Shown here in pieces: positions 47,201-58,003 of a DNA stretch of 64,000 bases (position 1 is its first letter; each line of letters begins with the position of its first letter). Under the pieces are notes generated by a model. That model saw nothing but the letters and a program-made list of their open reading frames with translations. It ran no database searches and had not been told where the DNA came from. The stretch lies in assembly GCA_944990035.1 (NCBI GenBank), contig CALYLX010000027.1, forward strand, positions 32,487-96,486. The letters are read 5' to 3'. The stretch is from Clitopilus passeckerianus (Eukaryota; Basidiomycota; Agaricomycetes; Agaricales; Entolomataceae). The position numbers and the translations under genes were made by a program.

Positions 47201-47681
47201 TCCCTTAGAGAGAAGCTTGGTGACCTCTGCTACCCCTCTTCTCGAAATTATAAATCGTCTCTCCAAAGACCGCTCTAGGGATGTGCAGTCTTTCGTGCTC
47301 AGCCTATCTGGTCTCCGTGATCACCTTCAAAACAACCCACCTCGACCTTCCCTCGCTCAAACACAACGATCCGAGTCACACTCTGAATTTGCTACCTTCT
47401 CACGACCGCCGCCCTTTCGTGGGGTTTCCTTTCCAAGCGTAGATGGCGACAAAGTTGACAATCATTCCAATGATGATCGTGACTTCAAACGTCCAGACTA
47501 CAGAATAACAATCAGTTCTTCGAGTATCTCTGTGGCTAAATCTGCCGAGGGAAGAACTGCCACTATCACCATTAGAGACGATTCTGGGATAAAACAAGAT
47601 AGAAACACCGATTATGAAGTTGAAGCAGGGGTAAACCTCAAGCCATCCATGCCTAATACATCGCTTGCGATGACGTACTGA
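44282..47681 (+). CDS. PPP4R1-like HEAT-repeat phosphatase regulatory subunit
   Basis: HEAT-repeat protein resembling regulatory subunit 1 of protein phosphatase 4 (the PP2A-A-like family). The first exon is 44282-44564, then an intron to 44608. The N-terminus has a Ser/Pro stretch, then LALEDDTLTALDKIYLF and EYLKNVPPHDAIRYVLPLI. HEAT-like units follow after a Ser/Pro-rich insert: FVEEVERVGQDSVYWVRREA, SSWHVRHSSLFALPAILTRL, RSLAIETLTNLASDEVKLVR, KVQRTLAASLGELANIVG and EEEVRMKAIEATPLFIQNL. The C-terminal 150 residues after about 47220 are Ser-rich and disordered. Several introns are clear by frame but not all borders were fixed. A different HEAT-repeat scaffold cannot be fully excluded. Confidence 0.75.
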
Positions 47682-48540
47682 TAAATTGTTCTTTGTCCTC
47701 ACCTATTCATCTCCGTCTTGGGTTTCTGGGTTACATTGGTTTTCTTCTCAGCATAATTTTGTATAGAATACGTAGTTCATTCTGATTCTCTCGATACGAT
47801 TATATATCGTTATAAGTTCATACTAAGTCCACCCGCACCACAAACGTGGGTCACCTTCCACATTTCAGCTTGATCATTAGCGGATACAAATGGCTCATAT
47901 GAATCAAGACTTGCGATCTGCTACTTCTCAATACCTCGGGGCACCCCAACTTGGACAAGAGTTCTTAGTGGCAAAACAGAGGTCAATACGCTGGCTTCAC
48001 TTCTATCGCCGCCCTGGTCATCAACCACTAGCACGAACTGATAATCAAGTGTCGTCGTTCTCCTTCTGATGGTAGAAGGTTTCTCCGGAAATTGTCAGGA
48101 GACATCGTGGTTTGCTGAGGTGCGACCCAGCTGGATGTCCCCTCCCTCAAGTTCATTTCCGCCTTTACCCTGAAGCTTGGGGACACGGCCTTCGATGGTA
48201 GTAAGGAAAAATATGTTTGTACCATCGGAAATCCACACAACTAACTGAAAACTCAACAATCTGTGGTAGCGCCCAGGACCCCCAGTCCGCTCCGAGGCCG
48301 ATCCAGCTGACCACTGCCCTCAAGGATGGGCAAGGCCATCATTTGATTGGACCCATCTGCTTTGATGTCGCTCTTGGTATGGTCAGGGTCTTGATATGAC
48401 ATTTTAATCACTGCTGCCGACTTGAGCGCCGCCCCGTGCGGATTCACGCCAGTGTGCTTCTCTGCTTCGCTTTCTGTTGTGGTGTCGTTATCGGCGCATC
48501 TCTCACGAAAACTCCACCCTCAAGGGTGCATGAATCGGGC
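47682..48540. other. Intergenic region upstream of the MARVEL-like array
   Basis: Roughly 850 nt with only short overlapping open frames. The first exon of the next gene may lie here, because the ATG at 48541 does not splice in phase with its second exon. An AT-rich patch lies near 47790-47820. Confidence 0.35.
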
Positions 48541-49977
48541 ATGTTTGCTCTCCCTAGGACCCTACGATACCTCGTTTTCAGTGAGTACGATGTTAGAGGC
48601 TTGGAAGGTCATTGTCATTGACAAGCTAAACTCCGAAGGCCTTTTTATTATTTTCAGCGCGGTTATTGCAAGTGTGGGTGTGTGGAATCGCAGTCTAGCC
48701 CAGGATGGCCAGGTTGGCTGGAGCTGTAAGTGTCCCTCTCGACTGTTGCTCTATTCGGTTCCTTAAAAACATTTCGTTTCTTCCAGCAAATGTCGACCTC
48801 TACCTGATATTTCTGGGTTGCTTCGGATTGGTGGTGATATTTGCAGTGTGAGCGCCCTCAATGGTGTCGATCTTGCGCAAACTCATATCAGTTACAGAAT
48901 CTTTACGGAACTCGCGTGGCGGCATGGCGTTAGTGGAAGAGTGTGGTTCGAATGTACATGGATTGGGATATTTTGGTTGCTCTACCTCAGTGAGTGCTAT
49001 AGTCGGAAGATCGTCTCTCGACTCACCCACCATGCCCTACAGCTGCAGCCGCTTCGCTGACTGTTCTCTTCCCTGCTCGCAGTTGTGTCGTGGGATGTAT
49101 GAATTGCTCTCTGATCATGCGTGGCAACAGATATTCAATTCAGTCATTTATAGTCAAAAGGCTGACGGCCGATGCATGCACTTCTGGAAGAGTATTGCTG
49201 GGAATCTCTTGGGCCATGTGTGTGATATGTACGTCTGACAATGCATCTATCAGAGTACCGCTGATCATGAAGCCCACAGTATTCTTCTACATGTCCTTCC
49301 TTACCTTCGCCGCCCTTTCCCACCAACATGACGACCCCGATATTTGGCATAGTTACGTCCATAAACTTTCATGGAAGACTCAGCAGCGCAACCTACCTAG
49401 CAACCCTCCAACACCCTCAGTCCCTCGATTTATGCCGAAGATGCCTGCATTAGTGGCACCTAAGCCCAAACATCTCGTCCCATCACAGATGTATAACACA
49501 GGTCGGTTCGGATTAGGATCGGAGTATGAAGTAGAGGGATATGCAACTCCTGCACCTGGCGCGAGGGGACCTGCTGGCCCACTTCCACCTCCAGGCCGAC
49601 TTGCTGCACATTCATCTCTGGGCCTTCATATACCATCAGAACCACCGGGATTTGGGACATCGTTCTACGCGCATGGGGTGCAATCTGTGTTGACACCACT
49701 AGAACCAGTGCGTCCTGAGGGTCATAGGCCTCAGCTCCCGCCTGCACCGCCCAGCCCTCCACCTCTGGGCAGTTGGCCCAGAGCGAATCCTCCAGCTGAT
49801 AGCATCGGAAGGAGACGACCTGTCCCACCGGGCCTGCCGAAATCTAATACCCAGCCCCAGTCCATTCCTCTGTCGGGAACGTCACCACCTCGTGAAAGAC
49901 CCCTCGGTCCTCGAAGAAGATCAGAGCAGGACGGTCGAACACATCAGTATTCTACTAGTACCAGCCTGCAACGATAA
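48541..49977 (+). CDS. Four-pass MARVEL-like membrane protein with disordered tail, copy 1
   Basis: I do not know a named homologue. The sequence shows four hydrophobic segments over several short exons: AVIASVGVWNRS with the preceding exon; VDLYLIFLGCFGLVVIFA; FECTWIGIFWLLYL with TAAASLTVLFPA; and VLLGISWAMCVILFFYMSFL. This spacing, with an aromatic Glu-Cys motif (W-F-E-C) in the third helix, is typical of fungal MARVEL-domain proteins. A short DDPDIW motif follows the last helix. The tail of about 200 residues is Pro/Arg/Ser-rich and disordered. The 5' end is not settled: with ATG 48541 the exon ends in phase 1, while the next acceptor needs phase 2. Likely plasma membrane or eisosome-like location is inference only. 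Confidence 0.65.
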
Positions 49978-50234
49978 TAATGTATTTTTTGGGTGTAATA
50001 ATATCACTGTTTTGTTCTGTTTGTTCCGCTGCCAAAACGGTCTTGTGGTTTTATTGTTCTTGTTCATTGTTCTTTGTCGAAGCTAGTGTGATCGGCAATG
50101 CTTTATAGATCTCATATAAAAGAGTGTGCCAACGAGAATGAAGAGTCCTTGGTCCTCGTCACCGGTGGCGAATAGAGGTGGCCCTATCGACTAGCTCTCT
50201 TGTATCTCTCATTTAACCCGCCCATTCTTTTGGA

Positions 50235-51555
50235 ATGTCACTGTCTATGCTCTCCGCCATGGGAAACCCACTTTTGGCCATCCGATTCGTGTTTCTTGGT
50301 TCGTCTTGACTCTTGGATATACCTGGTTTCCTGGCTCATAACTTCTCAGCGTTCCTAATTATCCTGAGCGTGTTTATGATAGTTTTTGCAATTTGGAATG
50401 TCAACGCATCTACGAGTGCTGGTCTCAATGGTGAATGAAGAAAACCTTGCTAAAACCTTGCCATGCTGACCTGTTTTATTAGTGTCGATAACAACGGTTC
50501 TATTCTTTATCAATGCCATCCTGACATTTATTTTCGTGGGGCTGTGAGTGGAAGTCATTATTTGGCTTAAATGCTGGCACTAAGTTAGAATTTGCTTGAC
50601 GAAGTGGGGTCGCCGATTTCGCCGCGCCGGAAAGGCACTTCTTCCCTCTGTGGGTAGAGTGCGTATTTTCAGCCGTTTTAGCTTGCTTGGAAATGGGTAA
50701 GAGTAACCACCCGAGTCTTCAAGGTTTCTTCGAATTGATGAACCCTGATTAGGCACGTCTATTGGCGCGACTGCACAAGCTGCCACCATCTGCAAGTGGG
50801 ATGGTAAGCTTCACCCATTGCTGTTGGCCCTTCTGAAAACTGATTGAAATGTAATAGTGATGCCAGGTCAATGTACATCTATCGTCTTGCTCTTGCCGGT
50901 GGGATGGATGGGCGCTGCTGTTTGTTAGTTTGCTTCCAATCCCATTCCTTGCTTGTGATACTGATCCTTCTCTTTAGTCGCGGTTCACTGTCTCTCTGTA
51001 ATCGTCCTTACAGCTTCTCGAAGCGACCGAGAGCCCGACGTCTGGTCGTCCTCTATGTGCTCAAGAAACTATCTAACACATGTGCTTGCGAACAATGGTT
51101 CTACGATCAGCCTGCATTCCAGCCAAGACATTGAATCACAAAAACCCAACCACGAAAAGGATGTTGCCCCGTGGGCACCCACCACTCAAAATCAGATCCG
51201 GCGTGGGCGTGACGCTCCTTTCAAGCTTCCTACCTCCAGGACCACGCCTGTGCCTACATCCAGAACCACGCCCATCCCACCACCTCCGCCAAGAGTACAC
51301 TTTCGCAGCGAGTCTGCTGAAGCATACGGTGGTTATGTCCGGCCGACACATGCCCATCACGCCCAATCTGGCTCACAAACCTCACTTTCGATATCTGTGG
51401 ATTCGTTCCCGGCACGTGTGACGAATGCAGATGCCCCGATACCTCTTCCCGACCGCTCGGAATGGGTTCGCGCAGATCCCAACGCACCTATTTACAGCAA
51501 GTTTGCTACGATGCGACCTGATTCACGACGTTCGTTACCAATGACATATAGATGA
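50235..51555 (+). CDS. Four-pass MARVEL-like membrane protein with disordered tail, copy 2
   Basis: The gene starts MSLSMLSAMGNPLLAIRFVF and continues in phase through several short exons. Hydrophobic segments are AFLIILSVFMIVFAIWNV, SITTVLFFINAILTFIFVGL, FFPLWVECVFSAVLACLEMG and a fourth ending in AVHCLSVIVLTAS. W-V-E-C in the third helix and REPDVW after the fourth parallel copy 1 (W-F-E-C, DDPDIW). The tail is rich in Ser, Thr, Pro and Arg and includes two repeated units (LPTSRTTPVPTSRTTPIP). Exon boundaries fall at the same places relative to the helices as in copy 3. Function unknown; MARVEL proteins generally organise membrane microdomains. Confidence 0.68.
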
Positions 51556-51657
51556 CGACCTTCACGTAGCGCTGAGCGCGGACAATGTCCTTATATTATA
51601 TTCGGTTAGTTTGACACATATGTACATACAATGTCCGTATAATATCTCGTAAACTCG

Positions 51658-52422
51658 TTAATACGAGGCGTCACGCTCGAGCTGGACAAGACGCTGTCGC
51701 AGTCGTTGATTGTCACTGCGGAGGTTGTCCCGCTCCTGTGTTGTACGATTTAGTTCATGCCTGATTTCCTCAAGCTCCTTGGCTTGCTCTTCAGTCAGTT
51801 CGCCAGCACCAACTGCGATACCTAGGAGTGTACAAATCATGAGGTCACAGAAAGTCAGACTAGAAAGGTAGAAGACTAACCTCCAACCAGTTTGACAAGC
51901 CGCCACAATCGTAGGATGATAAGCAAGCCTGCAACTTCTCGTTCTCTTCCCTTGAGCACCACCTCCAGCACAAATGTGGTTAAGATAATCAACGCGTCAA
52001 AAAGATGGAGACCAGCATGTGTCACTGATTTAGACCAGAAGGGAACGTAGTATTTCGCGCCGAACGCCCAGAGTGTTATAGGTATTTCAAATACGAATAG
52101 TGACGTGATGACAAGGGATATATGGGAGAGCACTTCAAGCCATGTTGGAAGCTCATCTGGTGGGGTGCAGTCTGGTGAGAGGACAGTGAAAACTAAGTCT
52201 GCAAGCACGCAAACAGCATCAATCGTAATCTGAGGAGGAACTTCGTGTGAGTTAAGATAACACGAAGAAGGGTAGAAATCGTACCAATGCAATGACTGTC
52301 AGGTGGGTCTTCCTGCTTTCGAGAAGCTGCACTGCTTTCTCCCGTTTAGAGCTACCAGAGTCTGCATTGGTAGTCGGATTATCTTCCGTCGTACGCGGAA
52401 GAAGCAGTTGTTGTTCTGACAT
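51658..52422 (-). CDS. Voltage-gated proton channel (Hv1-like)
   Basis: A lone voltage-sensor domain of the Hv1/HVCN1 family, which passes protons out of the cell on depolarisation. Exons 52422-52285, 52229-51881 and 51821-51658 give 651 nt (216 residues), the usual size. S1 reads ITIDAVCVLADLVFTVLS and contains Asp residues suited to proton selectivity. S2 is ISLVITSLFVFEIPITLWAF with an acidic residue. S3 contains LFDALIILTTFVLEVVL. S4 is AGLLIILRLWRLVKLVGG, with the R-x-W-R-x-x-K pattern of Hv1. The C-terminus (LTEEQAKELEEIRHELN and onward) is a coiled coil expected to dimerise the channel. There is no pore domain, so it is not a Na, K or Ca channel. It sits between two MARVEL-like genes on the opposite strand. 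Confidence 0.9.
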
Positions 52423-52981
52423 CCGTCAGTGTAAGACCCGGTATACTGGTTGGCAGGAGGAAGGCAACGTGCAGGGACCGTGGTCGTTCATGATAAAGTT
52501 GTGGCGAGCTCGAGTTGATTATTACTATTTTTGGTCTCATACCAAATGCCACGACGACAAACCACATAGCTGCTCAATGGCTTTCCAGGCTCTCTAGGTA
52601 TTCTTTGAACAGGCCTGCTGCTTTCTGTTTGCTAGCTTGGTACCCCGATACATATGTTCTGAACATTGGCTGGACATCACTGATCTGACAGCTATTCTCA
52701 GTCAGTATAAGCCAAGCCACAGCTCTCTGAGCTGTGATGACATTCAGTACCCCATCCCACCAGTTGTCATGATTACAATGACATATACATCTCTCTCTGA
52801 CGTTCGGGAACATGCATAAAGATTGTGTATCAATCATGTGTTCAATTCACCCTTTCCCCCTCTTCTCTTCTTGACCTGGTCAGTCCGAGTCCGACCTAGA
52901 GGGTCTAGGCGGCTTCACTCTTTTATTTGTTTCGTTGCTTCTTATTTTCGTTCTTTCGACTTCGTGACTGGTTCGTGAAAT
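52423..52981. promoter_or_regulatory. Divergent intergenic region, Hv1 / MARVEL-like copy 3
   Basis: 559 nt between divergent starts. It has a CT-rich tract at about 52852-52872 and a T-rich pyrimidine tract at about 52918-52960, just upstream of ATG 52982; otherwise nothing recognisable. Confidence 0.45.
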
Positions 52982-54616
52982 ATGGCCTCAAACGCTTGGG
53001 TCGTTTTTAGGAAGGCACGAATCGTTCTTCTTGGTATGTCGATGCTGGAACTGGCAGAGTAGCTAACGAACTCAGTTGCTCTCAGGCTTTTCAGCTGTGC
53101 TGGCCCTTGCATTGTCATCTCTTTTTATTTTTCTCACAATCAAGGAATGGCTTGAATACAGCGTTCAGCAACGTATGTGATCCCTTGGCTTGAAGGCATA
53201 TTTTCTCACCTTCTCCTTCCTAGGTGTGATTGTGATTGCTATCGTTGGATCACACGTTTTTACTGCGATCTTCCTCTACCTAATGTAAGCCTCTCGGCTT
53301 GTCAGAGTAGCAATCACTGAGAGAATTGCAGGATCGTCGTGCAATTTCGTCTGTGGGTGGACGTGGCTAGAGTGGCGCTAGTTATCTTGCTGGAAACAGG
53401 TATGCTAAACTCGCCGTTTCTATGATCATCCGTATCAAACTGTCAATGCAGGCGGATCGGTAGTATTTGCAATTGAAACATTCCCTTGTCGAAAGATAGG
53501 GCTACAGTCGACATGTCGTACGTTTCTTGCCGCTTTGCAAAACGTTGGCTGGGTGGTTCCGGGCGTCCGTACGTGCCTGCTTTTGTTGTGACTTAAATCC
53601 TTCATACCTAACCGCCCCTCAAAGTCGGTGTTTATGTCTTTGTTCTAGTGATAATGCACCATGTTCCGAAGCCTTCGACCCAATTGGATGATCTGGAGGC
53701 GTTCTTCCCGACAACGTACCCTGTCAACGAGAAGCCCAACCGTACTTCAGTCAACTCACAGAAGGGGCTTATGAACGCTGTAAGTTCCAAACGGTCGAGC
53801 ACCGGATCGGCGGGTTCCTCGTTCATCCAAAACTACACCCCTTCTATCATAAGTGCTCGAGAAGCACCACCCATCTCTGTGGTAGGACCCGATGGAAACC
53901 GAGAGATGAGCTCCTTCAGGACCGGAACACCACCCTCTTTCCAGCCCTATCATTCACATTCCTTTTCTACGGGGTCGTCCTCTCCGGGAATGCCTCAGCC
54001 ACAGCCGTTTATGGGGACTCCGCAACCAGTTGCTCAGTACGGGTTGCCATATCACTCCCACTCCTACTCTGCGGGGCCTGACCGCGGGATGCCACCCCGT
54101 CCGTTCATGGGCAGCCCACAGTTAGCTCCCTCGCTGGTGGCGCCCCTGCCCAACCCATTCATGGACCCACTCCCTCGACAACGATCCCCGTTATTGTCCG
54201 AGGATTCGATGTCTGTTCATTCCAGAAGCACTTTGAGCCCACCCTCATCCGCCCAGAGCCAAGGTTTGCCATCCAGCCCTCGACCTCTTCTTCAGAAACT
54301 ATCGCCCTCCAGCAGGAATGACATGCTTCCCGCGCCACAACCACCAATGGAATTCACGCCGAGAAGCTCGCCCAGTCCGGCTCCGACGGTACGGTCGCGG
54401 GTTGCAAGCCCTGGAGTCCGTATTTCGCAATTGCCTGTGTCGCTGGTGGCTTCGCCTGCAAGGAGACCTTCTCCTAGGTTGACATCGCCTGATGGACGGG
54501 CCCAAACACCACCGCAAGGCAACAGAACATATGTACCTTTGCTCCTTTCTCCTGCATTGGCACCGATGGTTGGGCTGCCCCAGAGGCCTCCTGGGTATGG
54601 CGCATTGAACTATTAG
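52982..54616 (+). CDS. Four-pass MARVEL-like membrane protein with long disordered tail, copy 3
   Basis: The first exon is 52982-53033 (MASNAWVVFRKARIVLL). Exons continue in phase through four hydrophobic segments: GFSAVLALALSSLFIFL, VIVIAIVGSHVFTAIFLYLM, LWVDVARVALVILLE with GSVVFAIETFPC, and NVGWVVPGVLGVYVFVLVIM. The cytoplasmic tail starts after HHVPKPSTQLDDLEAFFP and is about 300 residues of Ser/Pro-rich disordered sequence. It contains a repeated unit: YHSHSFSTG...MPQPQPFMG and YHSHSYSAG...MPPRPFMG. It lacks the PD(I/V)W motif of copies 1 and 2. I infer common descent from gene order, helix spacing and intron phases, not from strong sequence identity. Confidence 0.68.
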
Positions 54617-54728
54617 GTTATGGACTATTTTATTTTCATTTTTATGGTTAGACCTCGGTAGCGGTACTGCACACTTGAATCAATGGTGATGATGTCATCC
54701 TCATTCAACCCATCCACAAACCACCACC

Positions 54729-55508
54729 ATGTCTGCATTTTCAAGATTATTTATTCCACAAATATCGGGGACCCAGAAATTATTACTTCGGAATGCTTCA
54801 ACATTTGTGCAACCAAGGTCAATTGCAAGCGGGCTGGTGAAGCCTTTTGCTAGGCGTTCTTTTGGGAGGAACAGTGGAACCTGGGGCTCGACGAGGAACT
54901 TGTTCAAGGTGGCTGGTACAGCAGGGTTGGGTCTTGGGATTTCATTGGCAATAGCCCCCAAGGTATTCTGCGAAGGTTTGGCCATTGCACAACGTAAGAA
55001 TTCCTAGAGGTGACCTTCGTTTACGCCGCAGGCCATGGTCAGAAACCCATCAAGATCGAGGACGACCACCTTCGCAAATCCTACGTCCCTCCTGCTGATT
55101 CAACATATCCTCCTCCACCAGAGTCATCTGTGAATAAGACCGACCTTACCTTTGGTATTGTTGCCGGTATCTGCTCGGGAGTATTCGTCAAGAAGGGAGC
55201 AAAAGCGGTGGCATTCGTTCTTGGTGGTGTCTTTGTGCTTCTTCAGGTATTTTCATTCTGGCGACCCATGAATCGCCCCGAACCTCACGATTTCGTAGTA
55301 CTTCAGGTCTCTGTCCCTCATCCGTGTCGACTACGGCAAGATGAATAGCATGTACCGGCGCGCGTTCTACACCAAGGACGAGTTCGGCAACGATCGGGCA
55401 CCCACAATCGTTGGTCTCTTCAACGCAGTCGTCAACTTCTTGACGGCTGATTTCCAAGCTCGTGCATCCTTCATTGCCGGCTTTGGTCTCGGGCTAAGGA
55501 TTGGCTGA
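54729..55508 (+). CDS. FUN14-domain mitochondrial membrane protein
   Basis: Exons 54729-54975, 55032-55246 and 55299-55508 total 672 nt (223 residues). The N-terminus (MSAFSRLFIPQISGTQKLLL and a following Arg/Ser-rich stretch) looks like a mitochondrial presequence. A hydrophobic segment GTAGLGLGISLAIAPKVF precedes the FUN14 domain. There the Gly-rich helix pair reads LTFGIVAGICSGVFVKKGAK and AVAFVLGGVFVLLQYF, and the C-terminus FIAGFGLGLRIG is typical. FUN14 proteins sit in the outer mitochondrial membrane; FUNDC1 in animals is a mitophagy receptor. The LC3-binding motif of FUNDC1 is not evident, so that role is not supported here. Confidence 0.87.
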
Positions 55509-55673
55509 AGACTTGCATGAGTTTCCGAATCTGCATCCGCATTTCTGGACCTCCGTAGATACATATTTCCAAATATAGTAATGCGTACTACAAATCAAAA
55601 CAACTTCGCGATCAAAACTTTTCACTGAAGTCGTTGCCTCACTGCAAACTAAAAAAACCAGTTTCGTCTACTC

Positions 55674-58003
55674 ATGGGCCGTCGAGCCAAAAACAAGCAA
55701 GGAAACCCAGCACCTCTAGAGGAGTTCCATAAGAAGGCTGGGAAGCGAAAAGCAGCAGATGATGATCTAGAGGCCGACGCACCAATTGGCAGGATCGCCA
55801 AAAAGTCGAAAAAAGTCGAAGGGCTACAAAAGGGCAAGGTTCAGTCTCAGCAAACAAAATCCAAGGCTGCTCCGACGAAGAAAGTTAAAGCTGTGGAAAC
55901 ACTCGAGGATGAATTCGATATGGAAGACGTCGAGGAAAACGATTCTGCAGACGGCTGGGAAGATGTGGAATCTGGTTCTGGTGAAGGAGACGAGTGAGTA
56001 TAGCTATGGTTTTTACTGTCCATTACATACTCACATAAATCAAGCGATGAGGTAGTAGGATTTACTGGGAATCTAGATGACCTTGAAATCGAAGACGAGG
56101 AGTGAGTTACCCCCGATTTATGCAACAACCTCTGCTCAATCTAGTGAACTACAGAGACTCTATACCCCGTGGAGATGCCCAAGAGTTCCACTTTGACTCA
56201 GACGAAGATGGCGAACCCACGTTCAAAACAAAACCCTCAAAAGCCCTCGCAGGCTCGGACGAGTCCGACTCAGACGAGGATGAGCCCACCACCATGGCCA
56301 ACATGGAAGCTCGTTCAAAGGCACTTGATGCACTGGCTGCTGCAGAAGCTGAACAAGACATGGAGGAGCTTCAGGCTGCTGCTCAACCCGAGGACGGGGA
56401 TGACCTCGACGTCGATATGGACGCAGATGAGGATGAAGATGAGGAAGCGTTCAGGCTTCCTACTGCCGAAGAGGCCAAACAGGAGAAGGAGAGTGGAGGT
56501 CCGTCACCGCAAGTGGTGCAGAGGAGGCTCAGGGAGATTGTCAGGATACTGGGCAAGTTTAATAAACTTGCTGAGGCTGAGAGGTTTGTTGGGTACACGT
56601 CTGGTAGCCTTGATTCTGGATATTGACATATCCTTCTAGGTCAAGATCGGAGTACATTGCCCAGCTCATAGCTGATATTGGAAGTTATTATGGCTACAAT
56701 GATTTCCTGGCGGAGAAGCTGTTCCACCTGTTCCCTGTCTCTGAGGTAAAATTTGAGCCCATATCTCTGATATCCGTTCTAACTTCCAATAGGCTATTGA
56801 ATTCTTCGAGGCCAACGAGGTCCCTCGCCCAGTGACCATCCGAACAAATACCCTCCGCACCCGAAGGCGCGACCTTGCACAGACTCTGGTTAATAGAGGC
56901 GTCAACCTCGAGCCAATCGGGAAATGGACAAATGTTGGTCTGCAAGTGTTCGAGAGCAGTGTTCCAATAGGTGCCACCCCTGAGTATCTAGCTGGACATT
57001 ACATGCTTCAAGCTGCCTCGTCCTTCCTGCCCGTCATTGCCCTCCAACCACAACCTCACGAGCGGATTCTGGATATGGCATCTGCCCCTGGTGGCAAGTC
57101 CACACACATCGCTGCTCTTCTCGAGAACACTGGTATTGTGTATGCCAATGACGCGAATAAGGCGAGGACGAAAAGTCTTACGGCGAATGTGCATCGTCTA
57201 GGATGCAAGAACGTGGTCGTGTGCTCATATGATGGCAGAGAGTTCCCAAAGGTGATGGGTGGTTTCGACCGGGTGCTTCTGGATGCACCGTGTAGCGGAA
57301 CGGGTGTCATTAGCAAGGATCAGAGCGTCAAGATTAACAAGGTCAGTTTGTACATGCAGCAACATCGCAACCTGTGCTAACAAACGCTACAGTCTGAACG
57401 TGACTTTACCCTCCTCGCACACCTCCAAAAGCAGCTCATCCTCTGCGCAATTGACAGCGTCAATGCCAACTCCAAAACTGGCGGCTACCTCGTCTACTCG
57501 ACGTGTTCGGTCACCGTGGACGAAAATGAATCCGTCGTGGATTATGCTCTGCGGAAACGACCGAATGTGAAGGTGGTGGACACCGGTCTTGCGTTTGGAA
57601 GGGAAGGGTTTACGCAGTACCGGGGCAAGACGTTCCACCCATCTGTGAAGTTGACGAGAAGATTCTACCCACATGTGCACAACATGGATGGGTTCTATGT
57701 CGCAAAGTTCAAGATCGGGAAGAGAACCAAGGAAAGCTCGGCCGACAAGGAAGAGGAAGAAGCCCCTATCACATCGACAGCGGATCTTGAAGATGGTGTG
57801 CAGAAGGTGACGGAGGAAGTCGTCACGTTCGAGCCTGAGGAAGATCGGCCATATCTAGAGGGTTTGTGGCTTCTTGATGCATTGCTCAGGTGGTAGACTG
57901 ACTGATGAATGGTGTAGAGGCCAAACGTCGACGGATGAAACAAAAGGGACTACGACCCCCACCACGCAACAAGCCGCAAGTGCCACCAGCGGCCAAGGCT
58001 TGA
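55674..58003 (+). CDS. NOP2: Nop2, nucleolar 25S rRNA cytosine-5 methyltransferase
   Basis: Nop2/NSUN1 methylates a cytosine of large-subunit rRNA and is needed for 60S assembly. The N-terminal third is Lys-rich and then strongly acidic ([29 protein letters not shown]), normal for Nop2. The methyltransferase core shows [56 protein letters not shown] (SAM binding) and [18 protein letters not shown] (motif IV with the first Cys). Then comes [15 protein letters not shown] (motif VI with the catalytic Cys) and [12 protein letters not shown]. The C-terminus is basic ([19 protein letters not shown]). Six or more short introns interrupt the frame; the last joins YLE to EAKRRRM at about 57860-57918. 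Confidence 0.94.
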
